Shown: in pieces, positions 1 to 11,224 of the stretch
How the letters are laid out: each line of letters begins with the position of its first letter
Numbering within the stretch: the first letter of the stretch is position 1
DNA from: Cichorium intybus
Taxonomy: Eukaryota > Streptophyta > Magnoliopsida > Asterales > Asteraceae
Assembly: GCA_023525715.1 (NCBI GenBank)
Contig: CM042012.1
Location: 122,809,205-122,873,204, forward strand
Direction: 5' to 3'
DNA: 64,000 nucleotides
Position numbers and translations under genes: made by a program
The notes under the pieces: generated by a model
What the model was told of the DNA's origin: nothing
The model's input: only the letters and a program-made list of their open reading frames with translations
Databases searched by the model: none

Positions 1-615
1 ACTCTTCGGTCTGAACCGAGCTTCGGTCCGAAGACACTGTGGTTTCAACTTCTGCTACTGCCGATGCATTCACTCCTGTGACCGTAGCCCAAGCTATTGC
101 TATCACGATGAACTACGGTCCGTAGATGTTACTGATGATTAGCTTCCTCTGACATGGCTCTTCGGTCCGAATGGATTTCTCTCTTTATCATAGTTCTTCG
201 GTTTGGTAACCTCAGATGCTCCTTGGTTACTAACTCCTTCTGCTGTCTATCTTGGATGCCTGCTTCGCATGCCTAACCGAGGACATACCGTCTGATCTGG
301 ACGAGGCACGACTTGCCTTGGTCCTGCTGATCCAGATGTCTTTAGTTCTAACCCATCTGCTGCTCTACTGAAAAAGTGTTGCTGTTATTCTGGGTGAGAT
401 GCACCCGACTCATGATACTTCTTCTATCTATCGATCCGCTTCAGTTAGTCTGGGTGGAGCGAAGAACTTCCCTAACGGAGGACTGAGGATCCGTCCGAAA
501 CGTAGACCTCAACAGCACTAGCGTGTCTTCGCCTCTATTTTTGGTTGCTTCAGACGACTGAACCTCTTCGGTTATCTGGACTTCTCTGGTTCAGATTAAG
601 CTCCACACTTGCTCA
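1..615 (-). repeat. Ty1-copia LTR fragment, cut by the window edge
   Basis: This stretch matches, with many substitutions, the better defined LTR at 4635-5196. Shared blocks include the GTCTATCTTGG, GGTGAGATGCAC and CTCAACAG segments and the terminal CTCCACACTT-n-CTCA. It ends at the CA of GCTCA and runs straight into an antisense RNase H relic. That places it as the 3' LTR side of a minus-strand copia element. The polypurine tract expected between LTR and coding sequence is missing, so an internal deletion is inferred. The left end lies outside the window. Confidence 0.6.
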
Positions 616-870
616 ACACCAAGTTCCAATTTAATGATAACGATAATGTCTCTGTTCCCAACAACCTTGCACATATAACGATGTTTCCTGAGTATATGTT
701 GTGTGCACGTATGTTCCTTGGATTCTTTAGCGAAAACGACTACACCCTCATTATCACAAAAATCTCAACAAGATCATCAATGTTGGTAACAACATCGAGA
801 TCTTTAATGAACCTCTTCATCCACATAGCCTCATTTACCGTTTCTTAGGTGCAGTATACTCAGGTTCTAT
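616..870 (-). pseudogene. Ty1-copia RNase H C-terminal relic
   Basis: Read on the minus strand, this stretch gives a degraded copia RNase H tail. The landmarks are a Glu-x-Glu-Tyr-like start, an AMWMKRFIKDL segment, a DNEG catalytic-type motif followed by Val-Phe-Ala-Lys-Glu-Ser-Lys, and a His-Ile-Leu-Arg-Lys-His stretch. The same landmarks occur in order in the copia RNase H at 63.68-63.96 kb. A TAA close to the N-terminal side breaks the frame. It abuts the LTR piece at 1-615 directly, so the untranslated region and PPT have been lost. It is a fragment and cannot encode a working enzyme. Confidence 0.65.
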
Positions 871-1035
871 TGTATACATTGAAAATACCAAATTCAAATT
901 TAAAATATGCAAAATATGAGAAAGTCCGTAATTGGTTTTAAGAATGTATAAGCATCATCAAAAGGCGACGGAGAATTTGTATAGATGGTAGGAGTCTCCA
1001 TGGACACCCATTGTTCATAATAAAAGCTAATATAA

Positions 1036-1047
1036 AGCTAATCTTTC

Positions 1048-1085
<38 letters not shown>

Positions 1086-1104
1086 GGCAGCTAATCTTTC
1101 ACTT
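1036..1104 (-). mobile_element. Poly(A)-tail-only retroposition scar
   Basis: A 16-bp direct repeat, AGCTAATCTTTCACTT, occurs at 1036-1051 and again at 1089-1104. Between the copies lie only a run of T and six other bases (AACGGC). The T run, including two T of the left repeat, covers 1050-1082. This is the signature of LINE-machinery integration: a target-site duplication flanking an antisense poly(A) tail with almost the whole body missing. The source (LINE, SINE or mRNA) cannot be identified. Confidence 0.7.
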
Positions 1105-2014
1105 GAGTTACATAAAACTAGAAGAAGCAACCGACAAGTGTTACCTCCCATCACCAACTCTTCGCTTTGATTAAATTGTCTCACTCCTTAATTGTGGAAT
1201 TTTATTCATAAAGGATTTATGTATATTCCACTCATCATAACTTCACATATCATATTTATAATAATTAAATTCACAAACACCAAGCACCAACCTGAAAAAT
1301 AACACTCTCAACGGCAAATTTATATGAGTGGCATCTTCAAAAACTATGCATTAGATTGTATTTTTTCTAACTACATTTGATGTGTGGTATTATAATTACA
1401 TTTGCCTTTGATTAATTTTTTGCCAAATATGTTTATTCTTTGGTGTTAAATTTGTATCTTCCACCGATGGTATTATTGATAATCCATCCCCATAACCAAT
1501 ATTTATGTACTCATTTATTTTGTCATCTTAATTAAAAATCTTAACAACCTATTTTGAGTTCGAATATTTTTTTTGGAACGACTAATTTAATACATTTAAT
1601 AATCCACATATTCCTCTTAATAGAATCGAACCCTCAACCTTCATTCGCCATATTCAAAAGGGTCATTTTCCTTTTTTTAAATCATCAAAAATCTTGACAG
1701 TTTGTTTCAGACGAGTTCAAACTTTTCTTACGTTAAAATTTTAAGTGTTTCTAAAACTATTTTATTGTTTTCTTGTTAGTTTAAATATAGTATAATTTGT
1801 TTTGAATTAATATGTTAATTATATAATCCTTTTAATTGTGACGAGAGTGAGCCTAATATAGAAATATATATTTTTTACAGATGCTAAATTTTTCTGAACC
1901 ATTCTTTATGCTAGACTTCACATTTTTTTTTTTTAAATTTTAAAATGAACCAGAACGCAAAAATCTTCGAAAATATCAAAGCAACAATTGGAAAAAGGAA
2001 TAATATAAATTTGA

Positions 2015-2400
2015 CCGGGCGAGAGGGGTAGTCAAAGGTGGGAGGAGTGCCAAACGAGTTGCCTCTAAGGCTACAGGGAGTAAGAGGTCGTCAAGCCTCT
2101 CGGCGAGTGGCCTATTCTCGTCAACACCACTCCACCTCGTCTCGCCATCTTACTCGCCAACAACCATCGCCAAACCGTTGGCGAGATGCCAACAGCCTTT
2201 TTCCTTTTTTTATTAATTCAAAATTATTTAATCTCTCTCACATTACAAAAATTATTTAATCTCTTTGGCCAATGGCCACCACTGCCAAGCCGGAATAGTG
2301 TTGCGGAAAGATCAAAATGGCCAAGGGCTGCCAACGCACAAAAACTTGTTGGTCATTCGTTGGCCGTTGGCCATTGGTCACCACTCCGTGTAGTCTAATA
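2015..2400. repeat. GC-richer segment, possible degenerate DNA transposon
   Basis: Composition departs sharply from the AT-rich surroundings, and the segment is full of GCCAA/TTGGC words, for example TTGGCCAATGGCC near 2266 and TTGGCCGTTGGCC near 2359. The ends, GGGAGGAGTG on the left and (reverse complement) CTACACGGAGTGGTG on the right, are only weakly inverted. A nested duplication, AAAATTATTTAATCTCT, is seen near 2220 and 2248. It may be an old MITE or part of a larger DNA transposon, but no certain ends or TSD were found. Confidence 0.3.
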
Positions 2401-2768
2401 GGCGATGCTTCTCTACGTTAAAAATAAAACGTAATGTGCAAAATGAAGCCCCTCAATTTTGGAAAACAGATGAAAATTACCTTTCAATTATACAAATGAC
2501 AAGATGGTTCCGGAGTTTTGACGAGTACAAACAAAAGATGGGCTAACTGCATATCTCGTCATTTGTTCACAATAAAAAAAAAACAACCCATTTTAGCTTT
2601 TAACTGTAAATTGATCATTAGAAAATTTAAGATTTATTAATAAAAAATTTAAACTATTTGAAATCAATACAAAAAGGATCCAACTTTTAGAAACCATGAA
2701 AAAAAAAAAAACATTCACCATTCATTAGCATGTTACATACTCTTGGTTAACTTACTCAAAAAAATTAA

Positions 2769-2938
2769 GAGAAATTGTATTTATTCATACCTTTTGTTCC
2801 TACTTATGTTCTTACACATGTTAAATTATGACATGTGGTTTAAAATATTATTAATTTTATTAAATGTGACACTTATCACAAATTCACATGGGTAGGAGGA
2901 TGGGTAGGAACAAATAGCAGGAATAAATACAATTTCTC
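2769..2938. mobile_element. MITE with perfect 18-bp terminal inverted repeats
   Basis: The left terminus, GAGAAATTGTATTTATTC at 2769-2786, is the exact reverse complement of 2921-2938. A second inverted pair lies further in: TTGTTCCTAC near 2794 and GTAGGAACAA near 2903. The 170-bp non-coding, nearly palindromic structure is typical of a MITE. Similar AAAATTAA words flank both sides, so the TSD is probably a short A/T word whose exact length cannot be fixed. Confidence 0.75.
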
Positions 2939-3366
2939 AAAAATTAAATTTGAAAATACAATAAGCTTTTTTAATAATCATTATGAGGACTTAACAAGTC
3001 AACCGTACGCGTCATGTATAATTTATTAAATTTATGTTCTAAAACTGTTCAATTTTAGAAATTTTAAAATTTTGGGGGCCCATAAAAACCTGGGCCTCGT
3101 TCAAATGCACTTGGTGAACTACTCAATGATTAGTTCTAATTGTTCGAGTTTTTGAGTAAACTCCAACAAAATAAACGAACAATAATACTAATGGTTTTGC
3201 ACTGAATACTGAGCTACTTGCACATATATTTAAGTTTGAACTAAGCAACTCTGTACAATTGTTTAATTAAGTGCGGGTCTGGGCGGAGCTTGCGCTGGGT
3301 TTTTCGGTTGCGATTGGGTATAATAATCAAATATTTATTATGTTTGCGAGAGATACAAAATAGAAC
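2939..3366. other. AT-rich spacer
   Basis: Stop-rich sequence between the MITE and the RRM relic. No gene, RNA or transposon end was recognised. Confidence 0.5.
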
Positions 3367-4620
3367 AAGAAATACTGAGAATGAGATGAGAGAAAAAGTC
3401 GATTGTCAGGTCACTGGCAAGGAGGAGGACGCGCATTGGACAAGAGTGAAACATAAACACAAAGGAGCATTTTCTTTAATCAGAGAAAATAAATTTGGGA
3501 ATATTGATAGAGTGGTGACTACCTTTCTATCTCAATCATCCTGAATATGTGGAACAACTCAAGATTATGGAACCTTATCCAACACTTTGGGTGTACTGTT
3601 GATGTATACTTGTTTAGAAAAAAAGGATTGTTTTGGGTCTAATTTGACATTTGCAAGGTTTATCAAATTTACAAATAGTGAGGAGTTGATGAGGACCCTT
3701 AACGTTAATGAGACTAACAAAAACCTTCTGAAGATTAATATTGCAAGTTTCAAAAGGAAGAAACCGTCATTGGAGCCATGTATCGGGCGTGATATAAAGA
3801 AGTGTGGTGGAAAGCAGAAATGTTCTTCACAACTCCTTCACGGATGAACTTAACAGGCATATAGACTCCCAAACATTGAGGCACATTATTGGATGGAGAA
3901 TACAACAAAATTATCATCTATGTTAATCTCAACCCACGTTCCTCTATATGTCACAAAAACCTCAGGTTAGAGAAGTTAGATATATTGAAATTCTCTCGAA
4001 CTCGTTCTTAACTTCTAAAGTATCGGGATCATTCAATTGTTTGATTAAGTATACTGATAGTCTAAATGTATTGGTAGATTTTTGGAGTATATTTGCGGCT
4101 TAGAATTTTCTAAAGGATCACCCAGATAGTTGGGAAAAACGGTTCTCATGGTCGAGGAGATGGGATTCATATTTTATTTGAACACATAGGATTATATATT
4201 GATTGCAGCGGTATTCCGGTGCAATTTTGGAATTCTACGTTATTTTCCATCATTCTCGGGAAAATTGAAAGGCTGTTTATCCCTTTTGAATGTCCAAAGG
4301 ATGCGACAAACATTTCTTTTGGTAAAGCATACATTCTTACTAAACTTAGAGGAACGATTATTAAAAGCTGGAAGTTAGATAGAGGAATGAAAAACTTCAA
4401 GTTTGGATCCAATAAGTTATAAGATGCTGAAGAGTGGAGTAATTTCTTTGTGATTTTGAGACGAATCTAAATCATGTGCGGTTACTGAGGGATTCAAGGA
4501 TGTCTATAGAAAGGATGATTTGATGAGGAAGAGGCTCCAAAAGACCACTTTTTCGATAAGAACATTCCTTATTCATTTCTCATAGTAATCAAAACATCTC
4601 ACCAGAGGATACTGGAAAGT
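3367..4620 (+). pseudogene. Degenerate RRM protein relic of the LINE ORF1 type
   Basis: Several short frames in different phases add up to one decayed protein. First comes a Trp-Thr-x-Val-x-x-(Lys/His)-rich segment near 3428-3475. Next is an RRM-like stretch at about 3500-3765, with a Val-Asp-Val-Tyr-x-x-Arg-Lys-Lys segment, then TFARFIKFTNSEEL and a closing ...LKINIASFKR, the usual RNP1-like and beta-4 order. A downstream segment at 4219-4420 contains QFWNSTLFSIILGKIERL and FGKAYILTK. This layout is known from plant LINE ORF1 and the related 'nucleotide-binding alpha-beta plait' proteins. Multiple frameshifts and stops separate the parts, and no partner reverse transcriptase lies in this orientation nearby. 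The family call rests on motif recognition only. Confidence 0.55.
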
Positions 4621-4634
4621 TATGATAGGCAAAC

Positions 4635-5196
4635 TGTTGGGGATCTGGGATTAACACACAACTCTTCTGCTCGTCTAGGTACTGATCGATCCCACGACTA
4701 AGAACTTTGAACAAACGATCAACCTCACAACGTTCTGATTGAGTTCACTCTGTATCACAAATCTTTGGTTAGATAACGTTCTCGGTCTGCTGACCTCGTC
4801 GATTATCACCAACTCCTGTTGTCTATCTTGGCTAATCTTCTTTGCATGCCCAACCGACGATACATCTGCGGATCTAGACGAGAGGTGACTTTCCTCGATC
4901 CTGTTGTTCTAGATGTCTCTGGTTCCAACCCAATTATGTTTGACAATTGAAGAAGCATTGTTGTCATACTAGGTGAGATGCACTCGACTCGTGATATCTT
5001 CCTCCAGTATCAATCCACTTCAGTTGGTCTGACTGGAGCAAAGAGCTTCCTTGACCAAGGACCGAGGATTCGTCAGAGGCACATACCTCAACAGTACTAG
5101 CTTTGCTTCGCCTCTGTTTATGGTTGCCTTTGATAGCTAATTCTCTTCTGTCATCTAGACTTCTTCGGTTCAGATTTAGGCTCCACACTTTTCTCA
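4635..5196 (-). repeat. Ty1-copia LTR (3' LTR of a minus-strand element)
   Basis: The repeat opens TGTTGGGGATC and closes ...TTCTCA. It is followed immediately on the right by a reverse-strand polypurine tract (reads AAGTGGGAGAT on the minus strand). The TG...CA borders and adjacent PPT define a 562-bp LTR. It is homologous to the fragment at 1-615 but clearly diverged. No matching 5' LTR or PBS exists to the right before element A begins, so only the 3' half of this copy remains. Confidence 0.6.
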
Positions 5197-6744
5197 ATAA
5201 TCTCCCACTTGGAAACTGATATGAACTGAGCTTCGTGTCACCCAAGTTCTCTTGTTCTCTCTGGTTCTTCGCATTCAATGCCGTTGAGGACCCTCCTAGT
5301 TCTTAACACTTTTACTTTGAAAGCAGACGACTTTCAAAGGGGGAACAATTGTCTTCAGCTACTAATGGATGAGTTCGCCTAGGACTTTCAGGATACTCTT
5401 CCACTGAAAGGACTTCTAGACTTCTGAAACTCATGTTGTGACTGCTTACTCCTATTAACAACTAAACTGCTCTTAGTTCTTTTAGACGAGGTGTGATCTT
5501 CCTCGGTCCTTTTGAACATTCTAGACAGCAGTGCCTAAGCTCATTGGTAATATGTATGTTGGATCCCTCCTCCAACATATCATCAACCGTACAACGTTAG
5601 GATAAAGTAATGAGGTACTGAAATCTTCTCCTGGTGCAGCAATGATAACACTCACATCTGTGTAACTGATCCTCCTCATCATCCACACATGTTTTTTCTC
5701 CTACGCACACCTGGTTTACCATCAGCAGGTAGAAAACCTCCTTGTAGTGCTATGTAGATGTTCTGGTCCAAATTGATATACAAGGAAAGCATTGATCAAA
5801 AATTTCCTTGTCTTCAATTTATTCTACTGACACTATGAACATGTTACACCTTCGAAGTGCCTGCTTCTGCTGATATCTTGACAGAAGACCGAGTCTAGTC
5901 TCTGTCAAGTTGAGCATCACTCATCCTTTTTAGCCAAATCCCACTGTATGGAATTTCATCCTTCTTGGCATGTAGATGATCTATCTGGTTCTCCCCTTCA
6001 GTCAGCAACCGTACATACTGACACGGCTACCATACCGGAGAGGACCATTGCCTGACAAAATCACATTCCATGACAGTGAATGTCGATGGTCTGCTCCCAC
6101 TAGCTCCGATGTCACCAGAGGTTCCTGATGCTCCCACAGCTTCTAACCCCTCTTGTTCTAAGTTGAACAAGTGAAGCGTAGTGTTTCATACAATGAGAGC
6201 TGGTCTTTTATTAAGGATGATTTTCTGCATTGCTCGGAGGTGTCTAGGTTGTTTCCTTGAATCTGGGCACTCAAGGCCAATCGAGGGACCTTCTGCACCT
6301 TCTCCTCACATCTATTTTGTCACTGTCACTGTCCTTTTGACGTCCATGACTCATCAAAAAGACCCTTAGATGTGCAAGGGGCACGTCCCTTGCCTTTTTC
6401 TGCCAACCGTGACCTTTGAGTTAACTAAAGACTAAGGAAATGGAAAGGGAAATCGTTTGGCATGGAAAATTTCTTAAGTCAAACCAGATTGCACCTTTTC
6501 TCATTTCTTCTAACATTCAGTCGTTGGCTTCAATCAGAAACTGTCACCTCGATAGGGACCGACACTGTAACTTCTGACACCCGTGCTGACTCTCGGGCAC
6601 TTCTATAAGAAACCTTAACTGGTCTTTTTGTAAGATTATCATACCGCCCGGACATTTTTCGTTGAAGAGATGTGTCAACTACATTTTCTCCTTCTAAGAC
6701 ATCAGATGGTTTGCCCCTCCTAGGCGTGTGTTTCCTTGTATTGT
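5197..6744 (-). mobile_element. Non-coding interior of a minus-strand copia-like element
   Basis: The segment begins with the PPT (5197-5213) of the LTR at 4635-5196. It shows no reverse transcriptase, integrase or RNase H homology on either strand. Words such as CTCCCACTAGCT near 6088 and a CAGCAACCG block near 6005 resemble the untranslated 3' interior of elements C and D, suggesting a related non-autonomous group. An open frame near 6530-6769 on the minus strand runs across the junction into element A and is therefore probably fortuitous. The right border at 6744/6745 is abrupt, where the element A LTR begins in mid-sequence. Confidence 0.4.
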
Positions 6745-7645
6745 TTATCAAATGAAGTTCTTGTGCCATTTTGGGAAAAATAGAACTTGAGGGACCAAAG
6801 TGTAAAATGGCTAGGTATAAAAAGGAGAAAAATCTTCTCCCAGTTCATAGAACACGGGAGAGACTTCTAGAGAGTGCCAGAGGGAGCTAGGATGATCGGG
6901 TCTTGAGGGTTTTGAAGAATTGGAAGAAATTAACTTGGAATTTAAGAATTCCAAGCCATATAAGGTTAGTAATATTGTTTTTAGGGTTGTTTAACCCATT
7001 TCCCGTGAGTAAGTACTGTACCTTCGTGATTTCAGTGGCTAGATGAGGATTATCCTATGATTCCTAGCCTTAATTGTGTCTAAATCAATATTTAAACATA
7101 GTTCATCTATTGAAAGTGTTAAAAAATCAAGAATTGAGAATTTGAGCTCAAGAACCCTAACCAACGGGTTTGTAAGAACAAGTTGGTTGCAGTGGTTCTT
7201 AATAAGTTTAATATGTCTTAATAGAAGTAATAAATCACTCCTAGTTGTTAAATTAGAGTAATTTCAGATTTTGGGTAAAAAATGTTAAAAATGGAAAATC
7301 TTTGGAAAAACTTGGAATCAGTGATTCCATGGTTTAAAAACAAGTAAAAGTAGTTGGTTTATGTTTCTAATCACATCTTGATCATTATCCAACATATGGA
7401 TAACTTAAAATCAAGTTTGGTGATTTCTTGTGTAATTGAACCCTAGAAATTTGAGTTTATGATCAAAGTGTTAATTAGACATAAATAATTGGTTAGAATG
7501 AGTCATAAATGATGTTTATGTATGAAGAAACCATTGGAAGTGGTTTCCTAAGAATTTCAATTAATAAAATGGAAGTTTGAATAAAAACTAAAATTTGATG
7601 GGTGGAATGGAATTGGTGATTCCATAAACGAAACTCATGGAAATT
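6745..7645 (+). repeat. Element A 5' LTR, left part (truncated)
   Basis: Matches the 3' LTR from about 37498 onward. The join TTATCAAATGAAG marks the first shared bases, so 37318-37497 has no counterpart here. It continues at 31619 after the element B insertion. Sister-LTR sequence near 38349 (CTCATGGAAATGGTTAATG) shows the undisturbed site. Confidence 0.85.
7641..7645. repeat. Element B target-site duplication (left GAAAT)
   Basis: GAAAT precedes TGTGACACCC here and recurs at 31614-31618. The empty site in the 3' LTR of element A (near 38351) has a single copy. Confidence 0.9.
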
Positions 7646-8499
7646 GTGACACCCGTAAATTTTTTTTTTACAAGTAACAAAATACAGGTAATAACAAACT
7701 GAATACCAATACAACCATAGTAGTGAATCGGAACTTACACATAATATAATGATTGAATACAATTACATTTAATTCCTTAATTACATCATTTTACTTCATC
7801 TTCTTTAATGCTTGTATACCTGAAATACACAACATAAAATACATGTTCGTAAGACTATAAAGTCTTGTGAGTTACATGAATTTGGATTTGTATTATTTTG
7901 ATACAAATGCTCATTTGAATGTTGTTTATTTATGAAATCTCATTAATACATTCACCTTTACTTATTCTCAATTTCTTCCTCATTTACTTATCGCTTTGTG
8001 GAATATAACTCCACAACATTACTTTTACTAATAATCTATTTTACTTAGAATATATATTATACATCATACTCTTGTTGTCACAAAACTCACACATTATGAA
8101 CTTCTTACTTACGGTTTGAATACACAACCGTTACGACATATGCTACACAAACAACCCCTCCCTATTGAGTCTTTATAACCACTCGTTAATTACTAACGCT
8201 CATACTTTCCACATATATATATAAGATATATATACCGATAAATCATACATTAACTATTAAGTCATATAGATGACTTCTTTAAACATGCACATATCTTTAA
8301 TATATATGAATGTACCTAGTATCAATATATTTATCCTTTTAAGGATTCTTATGTCACTAGGTATACCTCCACACTTACAACACAACTCATATAACTGAAT
8401 ATCATCATGTATATAAATAAACTTAAACTAATTATGAATCATAATTTCTTTCTATTCATGTTTATTTACAAGCAACTCTGTATTCTTTTCCTCCTCGAA

Positions 8500-8690
8500 A
8501 TGGAATTAATCCATCAATGAGGGCGTACTCAGTTTCCTCTCCCTTCATGGAATAAAACATATATATCCACAAGGGCGTGCTAATTTCATCTCCCTTCATG
8601 GCATAGAACAAATCCAACAATTAGGGCGTGCTAGTTTTATCTCCCTTCATGGCATAGAACAAATCCAACCATAAGGGCGTGCTAAGGACA
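8500..8690. repeat. Tandem repeat of about 51-57 bp in the element B left LTR
   Basis: About three and a half copies of a unit containing CTCCCTTCATGG, CATAGAACAAATCCAA and AGGGCGTGCTA follow each other. The homologous array in the right LTR (13840-14055) has a different copy arrangement, including a shortened unit. Confidence 0.75.
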
Positions 8691-8761
8691 ACTACCTCGC
8701 GAAGGGAAATAACATCCCAGTAGTGCCTTCTGACCTCCCTTCTGACAGTTAAGGTCCTAGT

Positions 8762-8822
8762 TAATCCCCCTTCAAGTGGGTAAGATTCTAATTGATCCCC
8801 CTTCTCGCGGGTAAGATCCTCG
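8762..8822. repeat. 30-bp tandem repeat, two copies
   Basis: Unit of about 30 bp built around ATCCCCCTTC-n-GGGTAAGATTC. The right LTR has four copies at 14130-14252, showing copy-number change after insertion. Confidence 0.75.
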
Positions 8823-11205
8823 GTCGGAATGTATTACTTTTACTTTCTTCTTTAGCTAACAGACTCAACTTTCGTAACTCATAACATTTCAATTGCATAA
8901 GATAGTCTATACTTGGTATTTACACAATTCACCTTTATTACATTAATCTCATAACTATTGTATTCCATGTCAATACATTTCACCCAACTTTGTACATTAA
9001 TTTCATATCTTTCATTATATACCAATTACTTAACATGTATATGCACAACCAAGATAATCACTTTATTTCACTATACTATTACTACGAGGAGTTAAGTCCC
9101 CGATTACAACAATTCATCGTATCTCATTTCGTGATTGGAGCTATGTCCCCAGTGTTTTACTCCTTCATCTATATCATTCATACTACTTTTAAGGCTATAT
9201 GACAACACATATACTTTACCACATTACTCATTATTTATGGGGAGTTATGTACCCCAATGCTTTATTTCTTCATTTATATCACTTTATATACCTTTTTAAG
9301 GTTATGTACCAATACATATACCTTAACTACATTATTCATTATTCATGAAGAGTTATATCCCCATATAACTTATTATCTTTCATAACATTCTTGTACTTAT
9401 ACATATACTCTTTCTACCATTTCATCATTACTTCTATGTATTTTAAGGCTATAAGCCAAATACTAACTCTTATATCATTATTTATCTCTTATCATTCATA
9501 CACTTTTCATAATATGATATTCTCATTAGAACACCAATATCATTATCTCACATAATACTTATCGACATAACATAAGTATTAACACATATTCATCTCTTCA
9601 TATAGAAAACATAATAAATATTTCATAATATTTTCCATGTATCTCAAAATGGGTAAAAGCTACATGTACTCACCTTGGCTAGTTAGAGAAGTCTAACTAG
9701 GGTTACTCCGTTTCCTTGTCCCTTCCATTCGATGAATTTTACTCCTTAATTACCTAAGGAGTTCATTAACATTCTTATTAATACATGATAGGTCTTAACA
9801 ATACATATAAAGACCACTTGACCCATGTCCTAATATACTTATTTTCATGTTCTCACACATTATTATGCTTATACTAGAAGTTCGGGGATCAAACTACACA
9901 AATAGGGCAATAACGGGAGTGAATTTCAAGAATTCAGGTCACACGGGTCGTGTAGGACCTTCAGACCCTCGGATTGCAGACCCAGGTTCCCCACACGGGT
10001 CGTGTAACCTAACACGGGTCGTGTCAGGCTACAGACCCATTTTTCCAGCACCTGAATTTTTGTTCTTTCTTTGCAGTTTTAATTCATTTCTTGGTTCCAT
10101 TTGTTCCCAAACTTAACCAAACTTTACCAATATGTTCTATTGACCTTCTAACATGTTAAGAACATATTTTTAATCCCATTAAGTCTTATTTAATCCATGA
10201 CTTAATGGTTAAGATCATAAGATGTCACAAGAGCTATAAAGAAGCTCATGTGCACATCAATTCTAATACAAAAGTTCATTTCTTTCCAACTTCTTTATAC
10301 ACGTTTATACAACCAAGGGGAACTAATTTAGGGGTTTTACAACCCAAAACATACTTCATTCATTACCAAAACATGACCTTAATTATCTATTCTTATGGGT
10401 TTCATTCATGGAATGACCAATTCCATTCCACCCTTCCAATTACCATTTTGTTCCAACTTTTTTTTTGATTGCCTGGAATCATTAGGAAACCACTTATAAG
10501 GGTTTCTTTCATCCATAAACATAATTATAACTACTTAATTACATCCAATTAACATCATGATCTTAAACCCCAATTTCTAGGGTTCTTGAGCTAAGAGTCA
10601 AAACCATGATTCAACATCATGCATGGGTTGGATTGTGCATCATAGTTGATTAGAACATGAACTAAAGGCTGGAATCATAGGATTAACCTCAACCCACTAT
10701 TGAATTTCGGATTCCAACATCTAACCAACGAGAAGAATAGGTTACCTAGCTTGGAAAAGATGATTTCTTACCTTGGGAATGCTTGGAAATCACGATTCCA
10801 AGCTTGTTTCTTCGATTTTTGCTTCAATTTCTCCATAGTATTCGAGATTATGGCTGAGTTTCTTTCCTCTGAAGTTATTTACGTATTTTTAAAGGAGAAT
10901 GGGAGATTTGCTCCCTTTATACTTCCATACTTTACAATAATGACCATTTGGTCCCTCTACTTTACTAATTTTCACTTTATGCACAAAACTCTCTTTATTT
11001 CTTGGAACTTTTAAGTATTAGAGTTTTGACTCACTTATAAACTTATTTCACATATTAGAAATATTTTAACACATACAAATCTCATTATGAGGTTGAATAT
11101 TTCAGAGTGACGAAAATGCCCTTTTTGCTCAAATTATGAATAATTACTTATTAATTATTCCTTTACTTCTTACTTTCCATTTGAACATACTTTTGGGTCG
11201 TTACA

Positions 11206-11224
11206 ATACCTACCCCTTAAAAGG
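11206..11224 (-). promoter_or_regulatory. Element B polypurine tract
   Basis: On the minus strand this reads CCTTTTAAGGGGTAGGTAT directly before the 3' LTR. It is preceded by GATTCTGGGGACAGAATC, matching the equivalent place in element A (37285-37317). Confidence 0.7.

Larger units (their letters stand above)
871..2768. other. AT-rich spacer without recognisable genes
   Basis: Stop-rich, AT-rich sequence with several A and T runs. It contains a poly(T) retro-insertion at 1036-1104 and a GC-richer segment at about 2015-2400, both listed separately. No coding homology was recognised on either strand. Confidence 0.6.
7646..11205 (-). repeat. Element B left (3') LTR, uninterrupted copy
   Basis: This 3560-bp LTR is the intact reference. 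Both empty target sites of elements C (CACATATACTTTACC near 9208) and D (GTTTATACAACCAAGG near 10304) can be read in it. It also contains tandem repeats at 8500-8690 and 8762-8822 and three CACGGGTCGTG palindromes at 9960-10025. Numerous substitutions separate it from the right LTR, making B older than C and D. Confidence 0.88.

Noticed and set aside
2015..2400. Small protein frames at 2038-2398
   Set aside because: The segment looks like repetitive DNA-transposon sequence with TTGGCC words; frames overlap in different phases without any recognisable motif.
6530..6769. Possible 79-residue gag-like protein on the minus strand
   Set aside because: Its first residues come from element A LTR sequence and the rest from a different element, so the frame spans a recombination join.
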